Shown: positions 24,193-31,153 of the stretch, in pieces
How the letters are laid out: the number at the start of each line of letters is the position of its first letter
How positions within the stretch are numbered: position 1 is the first letter of the stretch
Source: CAWDPQ01 sp049642465
GTDB lineage: Bacteria > Acidobacteriota > Vicinamibacteria > Vicinamibacterales > 2-12-FULL-66-21
Direction: 5' to 3'
DNA length: 64,000 nucleotides
Assembly: GCA_049642465.1 (NCBI GenBank)
Contig: JBAROV010000155.1
Location: 1-64,000 of the forward strand
The notes under the pieces: model-generated
What the model saw: the letters and a program-made list of their open reading frames with translations, nothing else
Database searches by the model: none
Told to the model about the DNA's origin: nothing
Program-made: the position numbers and the translations under genes

Positions 24193-25777
24193 ACCGCCGC
24201 ACGCGCTGGACGCGGTCGAAGTTAATGACGGCCAGCTGGTAGTCGAGATACGCGCGCTGCTCGTTGTCGCGAGCGACTGCGAGGTCGCGCTGCGCTTGAA
24301 TCACCAGAAAGCTCGTAGACATCCCCACCTCGAACCGCTTCTGCTCCGCGTCGAGACGCTGTTCCGCCAGCTCACGACCGAGTTGCGCCGTCTCGATTCG
24401 CTGCCGGTCTTGTTCCAGCCTCAGCGCCGCGTCCCGCACCTCGCGGACGACGGTCAACTCCAGACTGCGGAGCCGCGCCGTGGCCTGGTCGCGTTCCAGC
24501 CGCGCGCGCGCGAGGTTCGCTTCTTCGAGGCTGCGGCCGACCGGATACGTCAGCGTGAATCCAACCGACCAGGTTGGATAATCGGCACCCAGCACCTGCC
24601 CGAGCACCGATCCGAATGACGTCTCGTCAGCGCCCACAACTGTTCCAGGGAAGCCGCCGCTCCTCAGCAGACGGGTACCTCCCTGACCGTTCGTGAGATA
24701 CGTGGCCTGCGCGCGGAGATCGGGCATCGTCTCGTTGCGAGCGAGCAGCACAGTCGTATCCGCGTTCTCGATCAGCCGCCGCGCTTCGACGATATCGGCG
24801 CGCTCGCCCAACGCGCGCCGGACGGCCGCATCCACATCGGGCTGGACGCCAATCGGCGGGACTCGATCCGCCGGTTCGAGCCGCAGCGTCCAGTAGTCAG
24901 CCCGTTTGGGATCGAGCACCAACGTACGCAGAACGTCCTGCGCCTGCAACGCCTGAGTTCTCGCGACGATCAGATTCTCCCGCCGCTGCGCGACTTCGGC
25001 GCGGGCGCTGACGAGATCGAGCGGCGGCGACTGACCGACATCGACGCGCGCGCGGTTCGTCCGCTCGAGCTCTAACGCGAGATCGAGCGAGCGCTGCTGC
25101 ACTTCGACGGCGGTCGTCGCGCTCACGAGCGCCCAGTAAGCCGCCTCGGCGTTCGTGGCGACCTGCGACGCGCGTTCCTGCAACTGCACATCGGCAATGG
25201 AGCGATTGCGGCGAGCAATCTCGAGCTGCGCACGCGCCGGATCGAGTTTGAAATTTCGCAGCAGCGGCTGCGAGATCGCCGCTCGCAAACTGGACGTGAG
25301 CGACGGGGTGAACGTCGTGATCGGGTTCGTCGTCGTCGTTCTCGCGGATGTGAACGAGACGTCGTAGGATGTGCCGCCCCACGGCAGGAGCTGCGTCAGC
25401 CCCGCACTGCCAGACCAGAAGCGCGTCTGGAGGGACGCATCCCCGGAAAAGAAGTTTGTAGAGGGCACCGTATCGCTGTTGCGGAGAAGCGAAGACGTGG
25501 CGGTCGGCACGAACGCGGCGCGCGCCGCGGCCACACGCGCGTCGCTGACGAGCGGCTCGTACCTCGTGACGGCAAGGTCCGGATTGTTCTCCGTCGCGAG
25601 CCTCACCGCTTCGTCTCGCGTCAGACGAAGCACGGTGCCCGAGGTGTCAGCAGGCGGCGCCTGAGCACCCGCGACCGATGACAACGACAGAACAAACCCC
25701 GCCAAAAGTATGAGGATCACGCCCTCCTTCTGGCCGATCGAAGTGCGCCAGCAATCCCGACTACCCAGAGCCTTCAT
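24191..25777 (-). CDS. TolC-family outer-membrane efflux protein
   Basis: A 528-aa protein starting at ATG 25777 with an AAGGG site 3-4 nt upstream. After an unusually long charged N-region comes the signal core VILILLAGFVLSLSSVAGAQA. Two outer-membrane-efflux repeats are visible: RDEAVRLATENNPDLAVTRYE and the later DAAVRRALGERADIVEARR, each followed by long coiled-coil helices (QIRIARRN-like and EVRDAALRLEQDRQRIETAQ). It forms the outer-membrane channel of a tripartite exporter. No inner-membrane pump or adaptor gene is adjacent, so the partner is elsewhere. Its promoter region is shared with the divergent phhB-like gene, 28 bp away. Confidence 0.92.
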   Translation of the reverse strand: MKALGSRDCWRTSIGQKEGVILILLAGFVLSLSSVAGAQAPPADTSGTVLRLTRDEAVRLATENNPDLAVTRYEPLVSDARVAAARAAFVPTATSSLLRNSDTVPSTNFFSGDASLQTRFWSGSAGLTQLLPWGGTSYDVSFTSARTTTTNPITTFTPSLTSSLRAAISQPLLRNFKLDPARAQLEIARRNRSIADVQLQERASQVATNAEAAYWALVSATTAVEVQQRSLDLALELERTNRARVDVGQSPPLDLVSARAEVAQRRENLIVARTQALQAQDVLRTLVLDPKRADYWTLRLEPADRVPPIGVQPDVDAAVRRALGERADIVEARRLIENADTTVLLARNETMPDLRAQATYLTNGQGGTRLLRSGGFPGTVVGADETSFGSVLGQVLGADYPTWSVGFTLTYPVGRSLEEANLARARLERDQATARLRSLELTVVREVRDAALRLEQDRQRIETAQLGRELAEQRLDAEQKRFEVGMSTSFLVIQAQRDLAVARDNEQRAYLDYQLAVINFDRVQRVRR

Positions 25778-25800
25778 ACGCCCTTTCTCCGAAGTATGCT
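25773..25800 (+). promoter_or_regulatory. Putative promoter giving a (near-)leaderless phhB mRNA
   Basis: TTCATA (25773-25778) and TATGCT (25795-25800) are 16 bp apart. The -10 ends 5 nt before the ATG at 25806, so transcription would begin at or next to the start codon. No Shine-Dalgarno fits in the remaining space. Confidence 0.45.
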
Positions 25801-25805
25801 GAAAC

Positions 25806-26099
25806 ATGGCAAAAATACCGCAGGACGAAGCACGTCAATTGATGCAGAATCTGCCTGGTTGGCAACTTGATGGTGAGACGCTACGGCGGCAGTTCACGTT
25901 CCCCGGATTCGCCGATGCCACAGCGTTCGTGGTCCGGCTTGCGTTTGACGCCGAAGCGGCCGACCATCATCCTGACATTCTGGTCCAATACAAGCGCGTC
26001 ACGCTCGGGTTTACGACCCACAGCGCCGGCGGATTGACGAAACGCGATTTCGATGGCGCCCGCGTGGCGGACGCACTCGCCGCGCGCATGGGCGGTTGA
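25806..26099 (+). CDS. phhB: Pterin-4a-carbinolamine dehydratase
   Basis: A 97-aa protein of normal length. The family motif is present: E50, AADHHPDIL with the His-His-Pro, then TTHSAGGLTKRDF with the second His and the terminal Asp. The enzyme recycles 4a-hydroxytetrahydrobiopterin, usually made by phenylalanine hydroxylase; no hydroxylase is in the window. It overlaps the MerR start (TGATG). In bacteria lacking aromatic hydroxylases such proteins may serve molybdopterin-related roles; undecided here. Confidence 0.93.
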   Translation: MAKIPQDEARQLMQNLPGWQLDGETLRRQFTFPGFADATAFVVRLAFDAEAADHHPDILVQYKRVTLGFTTHSAGGLTKRDFDGARVADALAARMGG

Positions 26100-26605
26100 T
26101 GCAGCTCAAGAACACCTACAGCTCGCGGGAAGTCGCCGCGATGACGGGACTCACGGCCCGTCAGCTGCAGTGGTGGGACTCGCGGCGGTTGTTTGCTCCC
26201 GCCATTCGATCGCACCGGACACCCGCAGGTGGCTTCACGGAGCGGCGCTACACCCCCGTCGATGTACTGGAACTCATGGTCCTCGCGGAGCTTCGGCGCC
26301 AGGGGATCTCGGTCGGTCGCATCAGGCTGTTGCTCGATACGTTGCGTCAACAGTTCGGCGTCCGGTTGTTTGATGCCATTGGCGGTGGTGGTCCTCTTAC
26401 GCTGCTTACCGACGGCACAGATATCTACGCACGCACCGCACATGGAGAGTTTTTCAATCTGTTGAAAGATCCGGCACAGCCGCTGCTGGTCATTGGCGAC
26501 GAACTGCCGCTCAAGGAACTGACAGCAAGGGCGCGTGGGCACAGGAAGAAGAAGCGCGGAGCGACACGCAAGGGCGCGGCGCAGGGGCGTGACGACCGCG
26601 CCTAA
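26099..26605 (+). CDS. MerR-family transcriptional regulator
   Basis: A 168-aa protein. The N-terminal MerR winged helix (YSSREVAAMTGLTARQLQWWDSRRLFAPAI, then GFTERRYTPVDVLELMVLAELRRQGISVGRIRLLL) is clear. The C-terminal part lacks metal-binding Cys clusters and ends in a lysine/arginine-rich tail (RGHRKKKRGATRKG). It resembles MerR proteins that sense unknown ligands. It is coupled to phhB by a 1-nt overlap and converges on the microcompartment gene, sharing CTAA for both stops. Targets unknown; the neighbouring tolC/phhB divergent promoter is a candidate. Confidence 0.88.
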   Translation: MQLKNTYSSREVAAMTGLTARQLQWWDSRRLFAPAIRSHRTPAGGFTERRYTPVDVLELMVLAELRRQGISVGRIRLLLDTLRQQFGVRLFDAIGGGGPLTLLTDGTDIYARTAHGEFFNLLKDPAQPLLVIGDELPLKELTARARGHRKKKRGATRKGAAQGRDDRA

Positions 26606-26889
26606 CCGATCGGGAACACCTTATCGAGTCCGTCGGCCGGCCGCGGAATCACGTGCACGCCGACAAGTTCACCGACACGGCGAGCAGCGGCCGCGCCAGC
26701 ATCCGTCGCCGCTTTGACGGACGCCACGTCGCCGCGAACAATCGCGGTCACCAGGCCGGCATCGACCTTCTGCCATCCGACGAACAGGACGTTGGCAGCC
26801 TTCACCATCGCGTCGGCCGCCTCAATCATGCCCACGAGGCCGCGCGTTTCCACGAGGCCCAGCGCTTCGCCGGGAAGTTCCTTTGCCAT
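26602..26889 (-). CDS. Bacterial microcompartment shell protein (BMC-H), orphan
   Basis: The 95-aa product is a single BMC domain: EALGLVETRGLVGMIEAADAMVKAAN, then VDAGLVTAIVRGDVASVKAA and VGVHVIPRPADGLDKVFP. These are the hallmarks of hexameric shell proteins such as PduA, EutM and CcmK. The pore loop, KIGSG in PduA, reads KVDAG, putting Asp-Ala at the pore. No BMC-P pentamer, BMC-T trimer, signature enzyme or second shell gene is in the window, so it is an orphan unless the satellite locus lies elsewhere. Downstream of the D-threonine aldolase-like gene in the same direction, 64 nt apart with a tandem repeat between. Only a weak Shine-Dalgarno (CAGG). Confidence 0.93.
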   Translation of the reverse strand: MAKELPGEALGLVETRGLVGMIEAADAMVKAANVLFVGWQKVDAGLVTAIVRGDVASVKAATDAGAAAARRVGELVGVHVIPRPADGLDKVFPIG

Positions 26890-26908
26890 GAGTCCTGTTA
26901 CTTTACAG

Positions 26909-26950
26909 CTTCCGGCTTCCGGCTTCCAGCTTCCGGCTTCCAGCTCCCGG
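26909..26950. repeat. Six-unit 7-bp tandem repeat (CTTCCGG family)
   Basis: Units are CTTCCGG, CTTCCGG, CTTCCAG, CTTCCGG, CTTCCAG, CTCCCGG. The array fills the gap between the D-threonine aldolase-like stop and the BMC-H gene start. It is similar in style to the 8-bp array at 14683-14722, though unrelated in sequence. Confidence 0.88.
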
Positions 26951-26953
26951 CTG

Positions 26954-28075
26954 TTACTGAATGCGGCCGCGCGCGGAAATGTCGAGACGCTCGAGCGGTA
27001 AACCGCCGCTCACGAGCCACGCGTCATCCACCATATTAGACACGACACAGGCGTGGTTCGGGACGATACGTACGAGGTCGCCTGGTTTCAGCGTTGATTC
27101 ACCTCGGACGCGCACGGTCGCATGTTCCTCTGACAATCTCTCGATGAGCAGCCCGCGATCCGGCTGCGTGCTGTCGAGCGATTCGAGCACAACACCGAAT
27201 CCGCCGACGTCACCGGCTCCGCGCGCGAGGTCGGTCGTCAGCGTCTTGCTGCCCGCGTCGAAAATCAGGCGGTCAGGTACCGGCCGACTCACCACACGCG
27301 ATAGCACGGTAAGTGCACAGTCGTCCCACGACGCAGATCCCAGTTCAACCTGCGTGCGATCGTAATACACATAGTTCCCGGGCCGCAGTTCGGTGATGCC
27401 TGCCTCACGAACGCTGTAGCGAGCCGTAGGAGTGCTGCCGACACTGACTTCGTCCACCTGAACGCCCGCGTGCCCTGCCTTCTCCTTGAGAGTCGTCAGC
27501 AGACGCGCCTCAGTTGCGGCAATCGCCGCAATTTCCGCGTCAGACACCGCGCCATACGAATGGCCGGCGTGGCTGAGCAACCCGCGAAAGGTCAATCCCG
27601 GCAACTCTGCGACGCGCGCAATGAAATCCGCGGCCCCGTCGGCCTCTGGATCGATACCGCAGCGATGCAGGCCGACGTCCACCTTGACGAGGACGTCTAC
27701 CGTCGTGCCGGCTTCGACGAAGATCCGCGACCACTCTCGCGCGACGGTGAGGTCATCGACAATGAACGAGAAATGCGTGCGATTGAGCAGTACCAGCACG
27801 CGCGAGGCATTCGCCGGGTTCAGAGGGTACGGGACGCGGATATCTGCGATGCCGGCGTTGGCGAAGATTTCCGCCTCGCCGAGCTTGGCGCAGCAGATGC
27901 CAACCGCGCCGCGCGCGACCTGGATGTGCGCGATGTCCGTACTCTTATGGGTCTTTGCGTGAGGCCGCAGACGGATCTGCCGGGCATCGACGGCAGCCTG
28001 CATGCGCTCGATGTTGCGCTCGAGCTTCTGCTGATCGATGAGGACGGAGGGGGTGCGAAGAGAAGCGAGCGTCAC
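26954..28075 (-). CDS. D-threonine aldolase / D-serine dehydratase-like PLP enzyme
   Basis: A 373-aa fold-type III PLP enzyme. The alanine-racemase-like N-terminal barrel has RPHAKTHK near residues 37-44 with the Schiff-base Lys41, VDVGLHRCGI and SVGSTPTARYS, and the C-terminal metal-binding PNHACVVSN near 340 supplies the His-x-Cys pair found in D-threonine aldolase and DSD1-type D-serine dehydratase. It would cleave D-threonine to glycine and acetaldehyde, or deaminate D-serine. Acetaldehyde is a typical microcompartment-confined aldehyde and the BMC-H gene follows in the same direction, but that link is only suggestive. GTG/ATG start ambiguity is small. Confidence 0.9.
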   Translation of the reverse strand: MTLASLRTPSVLIDQQKLERNIERMQAAVDARQIRLRPHAKTHKSTDIAHIQVARGAVGICCAKLGEAEIFANAGIADIRVPYPLNPANASRVLVLLNRTHFSFIVDDLTVAREWSRIFVEAGTTVDVLVKVDVGLHRCGIDPEADGAADFIARVAELPGLTFRGLLSHAGHSYGAVSDAEIAAIAATEARLLTTLKEKAGHAGVQVDEVSVGSTPTARYSVREAGITELRPGNYVYYDRTQVELGSASWDDCALTVLSRVVSRPVPDRLIFDAGSKTLTTDLARGAGDVGGFGVVLESLDSTQPDRGLLIERLSEEHATVRVRGESTLKPGDLVRIVPNHACVVSNMVDDAWLVSGGLPLERLDISARGRIQ

Positions 28076-28087
28076 CCGTTCAGCTTA

Positions 28088-28180
28088 CAGGAGATCAAGA
28101 GAGTCTTCACAGGAGGTCAAGAGTTCAGGAGACAACCTCCTGGTCTCCTTATCTCCTGTGAATATTCTCTTGATCTCCTG
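28088..28180. terminator. Large imperfect inverted repeat after the DUF1501 gene
   Basis: Arms 28088-28115 and 28153-28180 are reverse complements at 26 of 28 positions. A second nested pair (AGGAGAC 28127-28133, GTCTCCT 28143-28149) lies inside the 37-bp loop. It begins 3 nt after the DUF1501 stop and ends just before the next gene, at the end of a predicted eight-gene unit. There is no U-run, so factor-independent termination is unproven; an RNA-stabilising or repeat origin is equally possible. Confidence 0.6.
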
Positions 28181-28183
28181 ATC

Positions 28184-29422
28184 TCATGTGAAGAGCCCCA
28201 GCGGCGAGGGCGCCGTGAAACGCGGAAACACGGCGCGAGTGTCGGTCAGGCCGAGATGTCCGCGGACCACCTCGTTGAACACCGCACGAAAGTCGGTGGT
28301 CACTGCAAGGTCACGCCCGTCGTAGCGCTGTTCTCTCGCCAGCCCCGGCCACCGACCGTAGATCCGGCCACCCCGTACCGCGCCGCCAATCACCATCATG
28401 GCGTTGCCGTGCCCGTGATCCGTGCCGCGGTTCCCGTTTTCCGCGACCGCTCGTCCAAACTCAGACATCGTCAGAATCACCACATCCTGCATCCGATCGC
28501 CGAGGTCACGAACAAGCGCCGCGATGCCGCGCGCGAAATCGTCGAGGCGAAGGGCGAGTTGACCGATCGCCGCCCCCTCGTTGACGTGATGATCCCAGTT
28601 GCCGGACTCTGCGAACGCAACCTCCAGACCGACATTGGCCTTGACGAGTTGGGCAATCTGCCGGAGCGCCTCGCCGTACGCCGAGCGGGGATACTCTGCG
28701 CCATTCTCGGGCGCGTAGCGTGAGGGGTCCGCTTGCTTGAGCATCCGAATGGCGTCGAACGCTTCACGCCCGGTGGAATGGAGCACGCGATCGGCTGCCG
28801 CCGCATACTCCGACTCGAACGAGGACTGCACCATGTCGCTCGCCTGGCCGGCTCGTATCCCGAATCGATCGATCTGGCCGATCGCGAGTGCGGGTGCGAG
28901 GCCTTGCAGCGCGCGAGGCAACTGCGGCGCAAGCGCGACGGCGCGAAATGGAGTTTGCGCGTCGTGTTCCTTCGCATGGAGGTAGCGGTTCAACCATCCA
29001 TCCGGCGTACTCTTCACGCCTGGAGTCGCCGTCTCCATGTAATCCTGCGCGTCGAAGTGCGAGCGCGTGCCGTCAGGTGAGCCACAAGCGTGAACGATGG
29101 CAAGCTGGTGCGCATCGTACAGTGGCTTGAGCGGTTCGAGGCGAGGGTGCAGGCCAAAGAAGCCGTTGAGGTCCAGCGCCGACTGCCCATCCCTGCCAGG
29201 CTGCGCGATGGCAATCGTCGGTCGCGCGGTGTAATAGTCGCGCTCAGCAAAGGGAACGATCATGTTCAGGCCATCAACCGCGCCGCGCTGAAAGACCGTG
29301 ATGAGCACGCGGCGACGGGTCGGGCCGGCAGCTGCAACCGTTCGCGCGAGGAACTCGGGCGCGAACCCCAGACTCACCAGGGCCAATCCACCGTTCTTCA
29401 GGAAGACTCGGCGCGACAGCAT
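28184..29422 (-). CDS. Tat-exported DUF1501 protein
   Basis: A 412-aa protein with a twin-arginine signal (SRRVFLKNGGLALVSLGF). The body has the alkaline-phosphatase-like DUF1501 fold: ITVFQRGAVDGLNMIVPF, VHACGSPDGTRSHFDAQDYMET, NWDHHVNEGAAIGQLA, ILTMSEFGRAVAENGNRGTDHGHG and NAMMVIGGAVRGG. The Ser-Glu-Phe and His-Gly-His motifs are those expected to bind metal. It follows the DUF1800 gene by 6 nt; the two families nearly always occur as a pair in Planctomycetes and Acidobacteria. Function is uncharacterised, probably periplasmic hydrolysis. Confidence 0.92.
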   Translation of the reverse strand: MLSRRVFLKNGGLALVSLGFAPEFLARTVAAAGPTRRRVLITVFQRGAVDGLNMIVPFAERDYYTARPTIAIAQPGRDGQSALDLNGFFGLHPRLEPLKPLYDAHQLAIVHACGSPDGTRSHFDAQDYMETATPGVKSTPDGWLNRYLHAKEHDAQTPFRAVALAPQLPRALQGLAPALAIGQIDRFGIRAGQASDMVQSSFESEYAAAADRVLHSTGREAFDAIRMLKQADPSRYAPENGAEYPRSAYGEALRQIAQLVKANVGLEVAFAESGNWDHHVNEGAAIGQLALRLDDFARGIAALVRDLGDRMQDVVILTMSEFGRAVAENGNRGTDHGHGNAMMVIGGAVRGGRIYGRWPGLAREQRYDGRDLAVTTDFRAVFNEVVRGHLGLTDTRAVFPRFTAPSPLGLFT

Positions 29423-29428
29423 GGCGTC

Positions 29429-31111
29429 CTACCTTTTCTGAAACTCGGGAGACCCGAGGATGAGTGCAATCGACTGCGCGGTGGTGGTCGCCTTTGCCAC
29501 CGTCGCGCGCGTCGATGCAGAAACATCTCCGGCGAGAGCCGTCTGGAACAGCGCTTCGCGGTCTGGAGCTGCAGACGCGTCAATCGGTCCTCCTCGTTTC
29601 AACCCACGCAGCTTGCCCTGGGTCAGCGAGACGGCAAAGTTCATTCGGTTCAGCAGTGCGCCAGTATTGACCCAGGCGTCGGCACGATCGGCATAGCCGG
29701 TTGGCGGCTGGCAGAAGTACAGCGGCATTCCCAATTCCCGCAGCGCCTGCACCATCGGCAGTGCACCAGCGACGTCGACCTCCGCGGCTCGCGTCGCACT
29801 CACCACGAACTCGTACGGGGACTTGACCTTCGCACGGTAGGCTGCTGGCGCGAAGAATTCCGGCGACGTCACGATCGTCCGGACGACTTCACGAATGTCT
29901 CCACCGGTCTCGCGAAAGCGCGCGGCAGCCCGATCGACGAGCGATGGCGGTGGGACATCGGCCACAAACTTCCGCGCAAGTTTCGTGGCAACGAACCGGG
30001 CGGTCGAGGGATGCGCGGCCAGAATATCCAGCACCTGTTCTCCGTCCTTCTTGCCGCCGCCCGCCTTGATTCGATGTCCCAGCACGACCTTCTCGCCGTC
30101 ATCGTGGATCCGCGGCTCGAACCTGAAGCTACCTCCCTGGCGAGGCATTTCGATCGTCCATCCGGTAAACGCCCGCGCGACTTCCTGCACGTCTTTCTGG
30201 GTGTACCCGCCGTCGACGCCCAGCGTGTGCAATTCCATCAGTTCACGCGCGTAGTTCTCGTTGAGCCCGAGCGGCGGGCGATTCGGTTGATTCGCGACCT
30301 GCGGCACACCGCGCCGACGCAGAAGTTGGGCCCGTCGTGCCACTCGGTCCTGGTTTGGGGCGGCACTCTGCCAATTATCGAGATAGAACAGCATCGCGGG
30401 GCTGTGCGCCGTCGCGCCGAGCAGATCCCTGAACCTTCCCAGCACGTGCGGCCGGATCACGTCCCGCTCGTACTCGGTCAGATACAGGCGCGTGGCACCC
30501 TTGCCCGCAAACACGTTGAAGTGGTTGAACCAGAAATCAACCAGCACTTCTTCCAGTTGACGGTCGCTGTGGACCGCCCGAATGAGTCGCTGTTGCGAGA
30601 GCTCAGCGAGGACCGAGCGTTCGGCTCGCATCGCGTCCATTTGGTCCGGCGATCGCAACTCCCTGCGAGTCATCTCGGGGTCAGGCGGGGTTGCCCCCCC
30701 CGCACGGGCCTGCCGCTGTTGTTCACGCCGGCGCAGCGTCAGGGCGGGAATGTAGTACTCCTCCGCCAGTTCGCGCGTCGATTTCTGAAGCGTCTGGAAC
30801 GGCGCCAATCGAGCCGCAATCTCCTCGTCTGGAATGCGCTCGGGGTGAAGTTGTCGATCGATGTATTGTGCGAGTCCGACGCTCCGCACGCGCGCGATCT
30901 CGCCAGCAGTGGGGCCGAACCCGATGCGATTGAGCACGTGGACAATCGTTCGATCGTCGGGCGAGGCTGGGACCGCTGCCGCCTTCTTCTGCGCGAGGAG
31001 GTCGGGGCCCGCAATCAGCAAAACCGCCGCAAGGAGCGCCAGCAGCGCTTGCCTCCCGAACGAGGCGCGACCAGCCTCCGCACTGATAAATGTCATCCGA
31101 CGGTCACTCAT
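29429..31111 (-). CDS. Secreted DUF1800 protein
   Basis: A 560-aa protein; ATG 31111 has AGGTG 6 nt upstream, favouring it over the GTG three codons earlier. A hydrophobic signal spans ALLALLAAVLLIAGPDLLAQ. DUF1800 landmarks are VLNRIGFGPTAGEIARV, LVDFWFNHFNVFAGKG, LGLNENYARELMELHTLGVDGGYTQKDVQEVARAFTGWT and IVTSPEFFAP. The ~60-residue linker after residue 115 is rich in Arg/Gln. Partner of the DUF1501 protein downstream; together they probably act outside the cytoplasm, but the family has no assigned reaction. Confidence 0.92.
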   Translation of the reverse strand: MSDRRMTFISAEAGRASFGRQALLALLAAVLLIAGPDLLAQKKAAAVPASPDDRTIVHVLNRIGFGPTAGEIARVRSVGLAQYIDRQLHPERIPDEEIAARLAPFQTLQKSTRELAEEYYIPALTLRRREQQRQARAGGATPPDPEMTRRELRSPDQMDAMRAERSVLAELSQQRLIRAVHSDRQLEEVLVDFWFNHFNVFAGKGATRLYLTEYERDVIRPHVLGRFRDLLGATAHSPAMLFYLDNWQSAAPNQDRVARRAQLLRRRGVPQVANQPNRPPLGLNENYARELMELHTLGVDGGYTQKDVQEVARAFTGWTIEMPRQGGSFRFEPRIHDDGEKVVLGHRIKAGGGKKDGEQVLDILAAHPSTARFVATKLARKFVADVPPPSLVDRAAARFRETGGDIREVVRTIVTSPEFFAPAAYRAKVKSPYEFVVSATRAAEVDVAGALPMVQALRELGMPLYFCQPPTGYADRADAWVNTGALLNRMNFAVSLTQGKLRGLKRGGPIDASAAPDREALFQTALAGDVSASTRATVAKATTTAQSIALILGSPEFQKR

Positions 31112-31153
31112 AATGTGCACCTGCCACGTTAGACCACTGAGCGGGCCGCAGGG

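Noticed and set aside
26602..28075. A complete microcompartment locus
   Set aside because: Only one hexamer gene is present; a shell needs a pentamer and cargo enzymes, which are absent from this window.
27470..28723. 417-codon plus-strand open frame
   Set aside because: Antisense to the D-threonine aldolase-like and DUF1501 genes and includes the inverted repeat; not credible as a gene.
29090..31132. 680-codon plus-strand open frame
   Set aside because: It mirrors the DUF1800 and DUF1501 genes on the other strand; composition is non-globular and no start signal is present.
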